From: CAYPPG01 sp964412555
Lineage (GTDB): Bacteria > Hinthialibacterota > Hinthialibacteria > Hinthialibacterales > Hinthialibacteraceae
Reading direction: 5' to 3'
Assembly: GCA_964412555.1 (NCBI GenBank)
Contig: CAYPPG010000082.1
Span: forward strand, 1-29,411
DNA: 29,411 nt
Position numbers and translations under genes: made by a program. Within the stretch, counting starts at the first letter, position 1. Every line of letters starts with the position of its first letter. Positions 23,110 to 29,411 of the stretch are shown one piece after another. The notes beneath the pieces are model-generated. The model ran no database searches. It was not told where the DNA came from and saw only the letters and a list, made by a program, of their open reading frames with translations.

Positions 23110-23709
23110 ATGATTGGTCAATTCTTACAAGGTCCTATACAGCAAACATATCTGTGTCCCGGCCAGCAGGCCGTTCCGAATCCACAAACTGTCCTACCCC
23201 AATGTCCCATCGGGCCAACAGGGTGGTTTCAGTGTACGCAAATTCCGCACTGCCCGGTCGGGCCAACAGGGATTTTGAATTGTACGCAATCTCCCCAGCA
23301 GTGTGGAAACACCGCCTGGGTGGGATGTACACAAGCAGGATGCCAGGCAGGAGCTGCCGGAGGCGGTCCTGGAACGATGGCGACAGTCTGCACGCAAATT
23401 GATTGTACTGGACCGACTGTCTCTCCCTATTGTCAACTCTCCGCACCACCGAACTGTCCGTCGGTGCAGCCTTGTGTGACGATGCCGTTTCAATGCCATA
23501 CTCATCCAGGACAATGTCCGGTGTCCGTACCACCGCACTGTCCCACGGTCGCGCCGATTTGCCCCGGCGGTCAAGCGGGAGCAGCCGGAGCGGGGATGCA
23601 GACCATAGCGACGGTTTGTACGCAAATTCATTGTCCACCGCCTACGGTGTTTCCCCAATGTGGACTTTCAGTTCCGCCACATTGCCCAACAGTAGCACCG
23701 ATGTGCTAG
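23110..23709 (+). CDS. Short Cys/Thr/Pro-rich RiPP-like precursor without leader domain
   Basis: A 199-residue protein (AAAGGTAGG before the ATG). It begins MIGQFLQGPIQQTYL, which matches the end of the long precursor's leader (GKFLQGQILQAY), and goes straight into the Cys-rich region. Units shared with the long form are GPTGWFQCTQ, GPTGILNCTQ, CGNTAWVGCTQAGC, QAGAAGGG and APPNCPSVQPC. T-x4-C pairs are at T37/C42, T53/C58, T68/C73, T103/C108 and T179/C184. It ends in Cys. So it is probably a second substrate of the same enzymes, acting with only the FLQG element or needing the leader in trans. A collagen-like or coat protein function is an alternative. Confidence 0.75.
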   Translation: MIGQFLQGPIQQTYLCPGQQAVPNPQTVLPQCPIGPTGWFQCTQIPHCPVGPTGILNCTQSPQQCGNTAWVGCTQAGCQAGAAGGGPGTMATVCTQIDCTGPTVSPYCQLSAPPNCPSVQPCVTMPFQCHTHPGQCPVSVPPHCPTVAPICPGGQAGAAGAGMQTIATVCTQIHCPPPTVFPQCGLSVPPHCPTVAPMC

Positions 23710-23734
23710 TGGGAATCAATGAATATGAATAAGA

Positions 23735-23767
23735 GGGGCGCTTCGTTCAATTCAGGCGAAGCGTCCC
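23735..23767 (+). terminator. Attenuator-like hairpin between precursors and enzymes
   Basis: GGGGCGCTTCG (23735-23745) pairs with CGAAGCGTCCC (23757-23767) with a single G-U, loop 11 bases. It lies 26 bases after the short precursor stop and 61 before the kinase start. Only a weak U-rich stretch follows, which suits partial termination that favours precursor over enzyme mRNA. Confidence 0.6.
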
Positions 23768-23828
23768 TTGCCCGATTCGCACAATGTCAAGGTTTCATGA
23801 ACTAATGGAATAGGGATAAATACAATTT

Positions 23829-24932
23829 ATGATTATCAAAAGTTCAAATATTGCCTATTACCTGCTCGAAAAAGGATTGGTCACCTTTGAATCCGTGGTC
23901 GATGGGGATTTTTTGGCGATCGATAACAGCCGCCGAAATCGCAATATTCGGGTGATTCGGAAGAACCATCCGAGTTATTTCATTAAGCAAATCCAACAAT
24001 GGGTGCCGGATGCGATTACATCCTTGCAGAGAGAAGCGACCTGTTATTGGTTGGCCAAGAGTGATAATGACTTTACCTCTTTGGCTCCCTTAACGCCGGA
24101 GTATCGTTTTTACGATTCGAATCGGCATATCTTGATTGTCGATCTGTTACCCGATGGTGAAAATTTGACCGAATACCATCAACGGCTCAGAGCATTTCCT
24201 AATGATGTTGCTGCACTGGTAGGGAAGGCATTGGGGACGTATCATCGGGATGCCGGATTGAAGATCAAGGATTATCCTCATCCCACTATTTTTCCAAAAC
24301 AAATTCCGTGGATTCTATCGGTGTACCAGCAGGGGATGCATTACCCGATGGGTGGAGCGAACAACCAGGTCGTTTCCATCGTTCGCCAATATCCTGATTT
24401 TCAAAATGTGCTGGATGGCCTTCGCCGGGAATGGACGATCAATAGTCTCATGCACGGAGATATGAAATGGGACAATTGTATCGTGTATAAAGAAACACCG
24501 GACAACGAGGAGCTGAAACTGAAAATTGTGGATTGGGAACTGGCTGATTTCGGGGAAGCCGGATGGGATGTGGGCGCGATCTTTCAATCGTACTTGACGT
24601 TCTGGATTTTTTCCATTCCCGCCAATGAGAATACGCCGGTTCAGCAGCTGGCGGATCGCGCCACTTATCCCATCGAAACCATGCAGCCGGCGATCCATAC
24701 GTTTTGGAATCATTATGTCGAAACAAAACAGGTGAAACCGGTGGAAGCAAAAACCTTGCTCGAACAATGTGTCAAATACGCGGCCGCGCGCATGATTCAA
24801 ACCGCCTTCGAGGCCATGTTCTATTCTCCACAGATTACCCCTCAGGTAGTCCTTCTTCTCCAGGCCAGTTTGAATATCTTAACCAAACCGAAAGAAGCGA
24901 TTCGAGAACTGCTTGCATTTAATCATGACTAA
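23829..24932 (+). CDS. APH-family kinase (LxmK/TvaC-like candidate)
   Basis: A 367-residue protein with an aminoglycoside-phosphotransferase fold. It has the N-lobe strand SYFIKQIQQW (Lys53 as probable ATP lysine), LLPDGENLTEYHQ hinge region, the catalytic loop MHGDMKWDNCIVY (208-220; D211 base, N216 metal) and the metal-binding IVDWELADFGEAGWD (233-247). In class V lanthipeptide and thioamitide pathways a kinase of this fold phosphorylates Ser/Thr of the precursor. Placed directly after two Thr-rich precursors and overlapping a HopA1 gene, it most likely does the same here. It starts at ATG 23829 with AGGGAT about 12 bases upstream. Confidence 0.85.
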   Translation: MIIKSSNIAYYLLEKGLVTFESVVDGDFLAIDNSRRNRNIRVIRKNHPSYFIKQIQQWVPDAITSLQREATCYWLAKSDNDFTSLAPLTPEYRFYDSNRHILIVDLLPDGENLTEYHQRLRAFPNDVAALVGKALGTYHRDAGLKIKDYPHPTIFPKQIPWILSVYQQGMHYPMGGANNQVVSIVRQYPDFQNVLDGLRREWTINSLMHGDMKWDNCIVYKETPDNEELKLKIVDWELADFGEAGWDVGAIFQSYLTFWIFSIPANENTPVQQLADRATYPIETMQPAIHTFWNHYVETKQVKPVEAKTLLEQCVKYAAARMIQTAFEAMFYSPQITPQVVLLLQASLNILTKPKEAIRELLAFNHD

Positions 24933-25992
24933 AAACACGATGAATACGAATTTCGAAACCGTGTTGAAAACGATCTTTCAGGCGATCACGATTCTTTCTC
25001 CTACATCGTTTTCATTCGCGGGGAAAGCGATGCCGGAAGCGGTGAATCCCGATCCGGCTCAGCAATACACGCAGAATCAATCCAATCCGTTAATCACGTC
25101 GTTGATGCAAACCCTTTATCAATATTGTTATATCCGCCGTTTCAATGGACAGATATCCGAGTGGAATGAATCGGGACAATCTGGGGATAAGGAACCAATC
25201 GGTAGTGAGAGCAATGATGCATTCGTGCAGTCGCTTTCCCAAGCGAATAGCAGCCGTGAGCGGTGGGAAGCAGGCTGGCAGATTTACCGCGTGGAAAGTT
25301 CCGGTCAGATTACGGCGCAAAAAGGGAACAAATCGCGCCTATTTTGGCCGGGACAATTTATTACTCCCCAGCGCATAGGAGGACCGCCGCAAGCCGGTGA
25401 TTCGGTGATGGTTTATTTCCCCGGAGAATCGCAGTCGTTGCAGCCCGGTTTTTATTTCGTCTTCGGTGAAACCGTGACCGATCAAACGGAAGAATATAAT
25501 GTCATCCGCTTTTATTGGGGAATCCAGGCTGAAGGAATTGCGGATTTGATCCGATTTCTGACGGAACGCCTGAATCGCTACCAGGTGCCGTTTCGCTTCA
25601 AATGCCCCATCAAACGGAATTTGTACAGCCGCTTGGACGGCGCGGTTTTGTACTTGAACAAACGGTATTATCAAATCACAGCGATCCTATTGGCCGAATT
25701 TCAAGAGAAACTCGGGCGATTTCTGCTTTCGAGTACTCCTTTGTTTACAAAAAAATTATCGGAAGGTTTGAGTCTGGCCGAAGATCCGGGCACAGGAGAT
25801 AGCTTCGGACAAAGCCGCTGCCGGCTGCTGGCTGAGGCAATTTGGAATACCTATGCCAAAGGATACCAAACGGTGGATGCCCGTTTGGAGGAAGTGCGGC
25901 AACTGTTTCACCGAAGTGGTTTGGATTTCGAACGGCCGTATTTGAATGCAGGATCGGTGGATTTGTACGACTATAATCAAAATGAAAAGTAG
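24925..25992 (+). CDS. HopA1-family protein, putative phospho-Ser/Thr lyase
   Basis: A 355-residue protein starting inside the kinase gene's end (ATG 24925, 8-base overlap). The sequence follows the bacterial HopA1 (type III effector-like) family throughout: AITILSPTSFSF near the start, WEAGWQIYRVESSGQ, PPQAGDSVMVYFPGES, GFYFVFGETV, VIRFYWGIQAEG, VPFRFKCPI, DGAVLYLNKRYY, TPLFTKKLSEGLSLAEDP, FGQSRCRLLAEAIW and the C-terminal LDFERPYLNAGSVDLY. In class V lanthipeptides (LxmY) and thioamitides, HopA1-like proteins eliminate phosphate to give dehydroalanine/dehydrobutyrine. Here it would act after the kinase. Not a virulence effector: it has no secretion context. Confidence 0.88.
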   Translation: MTKNTMNTNFETVLKTIFQAITILSPTSFSFAGKAMPEAVNPDPAQQYTQNQSNPLITSLMQTLYQYCYIRRFNGQISEWNESGQSGDKEPIGSESNDAFVQSLSQANSSRERWEAGWQIYRVESSGQITAQKGNKSRLFWPGQFITPQRIGGPPQAGDSVMVYFPGESQSLQPGFYFVFGETVTDQTEEYNVIRFYWGIQAEGIADLIRFLTERLNRYQVPFRFKCPIKRNLYSRLDGAVLYLNKRYYQITAILLAEFQEKLGRFLLSSTPLFTKKLSEGLSLAEDPGTGDSFGQSRCRLLAEAIWNTYAKGYQTVDARLEEVRQLFHRSGLDFERPYLNAGSVDLYDYNQNEK

Positions 25993-25997
25993 GAACA

Positions 25998-27272
25998 ATG
26001 ACGGATAACAACAACATATTCCTGGAAGCGGCGAATCGAATCGGCGCCAGGCTCTGCCGGGATGCCGTTCGGGTGGATGGCCGATGCAATTGGATGGGAG
26101 ACTCGATGGAATTCGTACGGAATTCCTGGATGGTTGCCCATCGCTCTTTCGGACCGGACTTTTATGGTGGAACGGCGGGGATTGCCTTGTTTTTAAGCCG
26201 GTTGTATCAGGTGACTTTAGAGCCGTTATACCGCAAAACCGCAGAAGAAGCGATACAGAATACGCTTGCCCGTTTGGAAGAGATTTCACCCTCCATTCGT
26301 ATCAGTTTTTATGCAGGCTATATAAGCATTGCATATACTCTGTTGGAGTTGGGGGAAAACTTGGGAAATGAGCAATGGATTTCGAAAGCGTTCGATCTAG
26401 TTAAAGGATTGGAGAACGAAAAACTCACCCCAATGGGATTGGATGTGATCAATGGAGTCTCCGGCGCGATCCCGGTTCTTATCCATTTACACAATCTGTA
26501 TTCTCATGATTTCTGCATGGATTTGGCCATGAAATTTGCCGATCACTTATTGAAAACGGCGAACAAGCGCAAGCATGGCTGGTCCTGGAAAACGATGGAA
26601 TCGATGGGACCGAATCCGCAAGAGGATTTGGCCGGTTTTTCGCATGGAACGTCCGGTATCGCCTGGGCTTTTTTTGAACTGTTTCAAAAGACAGGAGATA
26701 AACGGTATAAAGCGGCAGCTGAACAGGCATTCGCATACGAGAAACAATTGTACAGTCCGGAGCATGAAAACTGGCCGGATTTGCGAGATTTCGGCATGCA
26801 GTCCACGGATGGGAAACCCCCGAAGAACTACTCGATCGCCTGGTGCCATGGCGCGCCGGGCATCGGTCTTTCCCGCTTGCGGTCATACGAGCTGTTTGGA
26901 AAAGATGCCTATCGGCAAGAAGCGGAGGCTGCCATTCGAACGACGGCGGCATCTCTGAATACCATGATTATGGGAGGGCAGGGAAATTATTGTTTATGCC
27001 ACGGCTCCGGCGGAAATGCCGATTTGCTGATCTATGCCAGTCAAATACTCAAGAATGAAAAATATAAAGAAATCGCGGAACAAGTCGGCAGGCGGGGAAT
27101 CGAAAACCATGTGCAATCCGATACGCCCTGGCCGTGCGGGGTCATGGGAGGCGGAGAGAATCCGAGTCTGATGCTGGGACTCACCGGAATCGGCTATTTT
27201 TATTTACGGTTATATGATCCGGACAAATTTCCCTCGCTTCTGATTCTGATTCCGAAAAATGAGAAAGGATAA
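25998..27272 (+). CDS. LanC-like zinc-dependent cyclase
   Basis: A 424-residue stand-alone LanC-type alpha/alpha-barrel. The repeats carry GGTAGIALFL (57-66), INGVSGAIPVLI (151-162), GFSHGTSGIAWAF (213-225), IAWCHGAPGIGL (280-291), CLCHGSGGNADLL (332-344) and LMLGLTGIGYFYL. The zinc ligands expected from NisC are C283, C334 and H335, and H216 stands at the catalytic His position. All appear intact, so it should add Cys thiols to dehydro residues and form thioether rings. It starts 5 bases after the HopA1 gene (TAGGAAC as ribosome site). It differs from class III/IV enzymes, where the cyclase is fused to kinase and lyase. Confidence 0.92.
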   Translation: MTDNNNIFLEAANRIGARLCRDAVRVDGRCNWMGDSMEFVRNSWMVAHRSFGPDFYGGTAGIALFLSRLYQVTLEPLYRKTAEEAIQNTLARLEEISPSIRISFYAGYISIAYTLLELGENLGNEQWISKAFDLVKGLENEKLTPMGLDVINGVSGAIPVLIHLHNLYSHDFCMDLAMKFADHLLKTANKRKHGWSWKTMESMGPNPQEDLAGFSHGTSGIAWAFFELFQKTGDKRYKAAAEQAFAYEKQLYSPEHENWPDLRDFGMQSTDGKPPKNYSIAWCHGAPGIGLSRLRSYELFGKDAYRQEAEAAIRTTAASLNTMIMGGQGNYCLCHGSGGNADLLIYASQILKNEKYKEIAEQVGRRGIENHVQSDTPWPCGVMGGGENPSLMLGLTGIGYFYLRLYDPDKFPSLLILIPKNEKG

Positions 27273-27276
27273 AAAC

Positions 27277-27804
27277 ATGAAAGGGATTGTTCATATAGGA
27301 AATGGAATTTATGTAGGAACCGGTTGGGAGAAAGAACCGCATCAAGAACCTCCACCGTTCTGCTATGCATTTGCGGGAAACTATAAAACGTTGAAATATC
27401 ACCGACTTGATCCTCCGAATACACCACTGGAAAAATTTATATTGGCTATCAAATCCCATCTCGCGGCGGGGATTCCCGTCATGTTCGGTTTCATGTTATA
27501 TCCTTCGGTTGATCAAGCCGCACAAACCGGCAAGATTCCATTTCCATTGCAGATGGAAAAATCGACCGGACGGCACGCCGTTGCGGCAATGGGGTATGAT
27601 GATCAGATCGTTATCCAAAATGAATACCCGGACAGCCAAAAAACGAAAGGCGCCATCATGATCAAAAACTCATGGGGACCGCAATGGGGCGAAAGAGGAT
27701 ATGGCTGGCTTCCTTATGAGTATGTTTTGAGAGGGTTGGTGTCGGATTGCTGGGCGATCACGAAGACGGAATGGATCGACACCGGAAAATTCAAGATTTA
27801 TTGA
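27277..27804 (+). CDS. C1 (papain-like) peptidase domain, N-terminal half missing
   Basis: A 175-residue protein 4 bases after the LanC gene (AAAGGAT before ATG 27277). It matches the C-terminal half of C1A-like peptidases: LEKFILAIKSHLAAGIPVMF, GFMLYPSVDQAAQTGKIPFP, the catalytic His100 in GRHAVAAMGYDD and Asn131 in IKNSWGPQWGERGYGWLPYE. The usual N-terminal half with the QGxxGSC nucleophile is absent. Cys29 in PPPFCYAFAG is the only early Cys, in the place where homologues read about CYxxAxxxxALKY. So it is either a non-catalytic remnant or a reduced peptidase. Position suggests maturation of the precursors. It overlaps the convergent sulfatase gene by 14 bases. Confidence 0.75.
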   Translation: MKGIVHIGNGIYVGTGWEKEPHQEPPPFCYAFAGNYKTLKYHRLDPPNTPLEKFILAIKSHLAAGIPVMFGFMLYPSVDQAAQTGKIPFPLQMEKSTGRHAVAAMGYDDQIVIQNEYPDSQKTKGAIMIKNSWGPQWGERGYGWLPYEYVLRGLVSDCWAITKTEWIDTGKFKIY

Positions 27805-29251
27805 ATGTTGGCATTTGTGCGTTCACCTCATTACGCCAGTTCTTGAGAAGATCTTGTAATTCGGCGGTTTTCGCCGGATTTGTTTTGGATAAGTCGTTTT
27901 GTTCTCCAAGATCTTCTTTCAAATTGAACAACTCCAATCGGTCCTCTTGAAAATGCTCCAACAGTTTCCAATCCCCCTTTCGAATAGCCCCGACAGGCGT
28001 GGTCGGCGGTGTGAAATAGTAATGGGGATAATGCCAGCATAATGTATCACGTTCCAATTTCGCATCCGCGTTTTGAAGTAAACGAGCAAAGCTGATTCCA
28101 TCCATGTCTTCATTATGTTCAGAATTCCCTTTAAGACCGGCAATGTCCAGCATCGTCGGATAGAAATCCGTGGAACAAACCATTTCAGCACTGACGCTGC
28201 CCGCTTTCGTTACGCCTGGCCAACGAACGAGTAATGGTTCACGGATTCCTCCTTCATACAGTGATCCTTTGCCGGAACGAAGAGGATCATTGTTCGTGAC
28301 AGGAGCCGGATCGTCTCGATACGTGTTGATATATCCGCCATTGTCGGAAAAGAAAATGATGACAGTGCGGTCGGCAATTCCGAGTTCGTCGACTTTCGAA
28401 AGTACTCGACCGACATTTTCGTCCAAACTATGAACCATCGCGGCATAACCGGCGTTCTGGTGTTTCATATCCGGTTTGATTTTATTTTTGTAATATTTAA
28501 CCAATTCTTCTTTTCCTTCGATCGGTGTGTGAACGGTGTGATAGGCGAGATGAAGGAAAAATGGCTGATCCTGAACCGTATCCATAATATGAAGCGCTTC
28601 ATCGGTCAGCCTGTCGGTTAAATATTCACCCGGTTTCCCCAGTTCCAGATGAGGAACATACCGCAATTCACCCGGTTTTCTCAAGCCTTTATACGGATAA
28701 AAGAAAGTGTAAGGAGCGCCCCATAGGGTTCCCCCGATGTTGGCGTCGAAACCTTGTGTCTCCGGATAATATTCCGCACCGCCAAGATGCCATTTGCCGA
28801 CATGGGCGGTATAATACCCAGCGGATTTCAGCACTTCGGCGATGGTGACCTCTTCTAGCGGCAAATCGCTGACGGTATCGGGTGGAAGCATTTTCCGGTT
28901 GCGCGGCGGATTCAGAGAATTCTCCCGCCACACCGTCATATGCAGTCGCGCCGGATGTTTGCCGGTCATGATGGAAGCGCGTGTTGGTGTACAAATCGGG
29001 CTGGCCGCATACGCTTGGGTAAATTTCATACTTTGTTCAGCCAACCGGTCGATATGGGGCGTCTCATGCAAATCCGCCCCATAACACCCCAGATCGCTCC
29101 ATCCCAGATCATCGACTAGGATGAAGATAAAATTCAGTTTTTGATTGGAAGTCTTTTCCGCTGCGTGTAAAAGGCTCGGAGAAGCCAACGATGCGGCTCC
29201 CAAACTCAGCGTCTTCAAAAAATCCCGACGGCCATATGAATTAGAATCCAT
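27791..29251 (-). CDS. Tat-exported type I sulfatase
   Basis: A 486-residue arylsulfatase-family enzyme. The Tat signal is GRRDFLKTLSLGAASLA (7-23). Metal ligands D47/D48 lie in FILVDDLGWSDLGCYG. The maturation site C87-T-P-T-R91 (SPICTPTRASIMTGK) has the Cys converted to formylglycine. Further blocks are YYTAHVGKWHLGG, FFLHLAYHTVHTP, IIFFSDNGGY and DWKLLEHFQEDRLELFNL. It hydrolyses sulfate esters, probably of polysaccharides, in the periplasm. Full length. No sulfatase-maturating enzyme lies in the window. Convergent with the peptidase gene. Confidence 0.95.
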   Translation of the reverse strand: MDSNSYGRRDFLKTLSLGAASLASPSLLHAAEKTSNQKLNFIFILVDDLGWSDLGCYGADLHETPHIDRLAEQSMKFTQAYAASPICTPTRASIMTGKHPARLHMTVWRENSLNPPRNRKMLPPDTVSDLPLEEVTIAEVLKSAGYYTAHVGKWHLGGAEYYPETQGFDANIGGTLWGAPYTFFYPYKGLRKPGELRYVPHLELGKPGEYLTDRLTDEALHIMDTVQDQPFFLHLAYHTVHTPIEGKEELVKYYKNKIKPDMKHQNAGYAAMVHSLDENVGRVLSKVDELGIADRTVIIFFSDNGGYINTYRDDPAPVTNNDPLRSGKGSLYEGGIREPLLVRWPGVTKAGSVSAEMVCSTDFYPTMLDIAGLKGNSEHNEDMDGISFARLLQNADAKLERDTLCWHYPHYYFTPPTTPVGAIRKGDWKLLEHFQEDRLELFNLKEDLGEQNDLSKTNPAKTAELQDLLKNWRNEVNAQMPTFNKS

Positions 29252-29326
29252 TATTTTATCTCCTCAGTGATCGTAATTATATGATTGTCGTGGATTCTAC
29301 TTCTATTTGTCAATAGCCATCAGGTC

Positions 29327-29411
29327 GGAGCGCGGGCATCCCTGCCCGCATGGGTAGTGCGAGAAAGAAACTTAGTGCGTGAAAAGAAGCGGCCAGGGAT
29401 GGCCGCGCTCC
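29327..29411. repeat. REPIN-like element at the right edge
   Basis: 85 bases bounded by GGAGCGCGG and CCGCGCTCC, with GCGGGCA-TCCC-TGCCCGC on the left and GCGGCCA-GGGA-TGGCCGC on the right. It is the reverse orientation of the element at 10076-10157 and shares its inner sequence. Confidence 0.9.

Noticed and set aside
21200..23709. Spore-coat, metallothionein or collagen-like structural protein
   Set aside because: Possible from composition alone, but the Cys-free leader, the T-to-C spacing and the kinase/HopA1/LanC neighbours point to a modified peptide substrate.
24925..25992. Type III secretion effector
   Set aside because: The HopA1 name comes from plant pathogens. There is no secretion system or chaperone here, and the operon context fits the lyase role.

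Overview
The window reads as part of a chromosome or large contig from an uncultivated, probably Gram-negative bacterium. It carries Tat-exported sugar-isomerase-like and sulfatase enzymes, a ThuA-like protein, a type II pseudopilin, many toxin-antitoxin (TA) genes and dense short GC-rich palindromic repeats. That mix is typical of environmental lineages of the Poribacteria, Hydrogenedentota, Sumerlaeota and PVC kind. The assignment is an impression from gene content, not a phylogenetic result.

Layout. 1-1.5 kb: an AT-rich partial N6-adenine DNA methyltransferase and a small conserved protein. 1.6-1.7 kb: tRNA-Leu(CAG). 1.9-4.4 kb: two tandem beta-propeller proteins, the first Tat-exported. 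4.5-5.1 kb: a MazF-type TA pair. 5.2-6.0 kb: a lipoprotein resembling an amidase. 6.1-6.4 kb: a cluster of REP/REPIN-like repeats. 6.5-8.1 kb: a cobalamin-type radical SAM protein. 8.1-9.2 kb: a MITE-like element, an FNR/HcpR-like operator and a ferredoxin-domain protein. 9.2-9.9 kb: a ThuA-like protein. 10.2-10.9 kb: rsmE. 11.0-14.9 kb: a decayed island with a broken TIR-CHAT gene, HicAB, a UPF0175/DUF3368 pair and at least three TA gene fragments. 14.9-17.2 kb: a STAS-domain protein, a Tat-exported TIM-barrel isomerase and a pseudopilin. 17.3-20.7 kb: an ABC-2 export operon with one permease split in two. 21.2-27.8 kb: the RiPP-like locus described below. 27.8-29.3 kb: a Tat-exported sulfatase. 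29.3 kb to the end: another REPIN.

The most interesting region is 21,200-27,804. It encodes two very Cys/Thr/Pro/Gln-rich precursor-like proteins, followed in close order by an APH-fold kinase, a HopA1-family protein, a LanC-type zinc cyclase and a C1 (papain-like) peptidase domain. Kinase plus HopA1 lyase is the dehydration pair known from class V lanthipeptides and thioamitides. Here it is joined to a stand-alone LanC instead of the LxmX-type cyclase of lexapeptide. The precursors carry dozens of Thr-Cys pairs at fixed spacing: T-x4-C in the main part, and T-x2-C in a perfect 12-unit hexapeptide tail. I infer a lanthipeptide-like pathway that makes very large, many-ringed products. The long precursor is interrupted by one in-frame TAA in the middle of a repeat. 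The short precursor has no leader domain except a shared FLQG motif.

Expected order of events, by inference: the kinase phosphorylates Thr/Ser of the precursors, HopA1 eliminates phosphate to give dehydro residues, LanC adds Cys thiols to form thioether rings, and the peptidase may trim the leader or cut at recurring QAGA(A) spacers. Two strong hairpins after the precursor segments could set the ratio of precursor to enzyme. No dedicated exporter lies inside the locus. The ABC-2 operon just upstream points the other way and may or may not be related.
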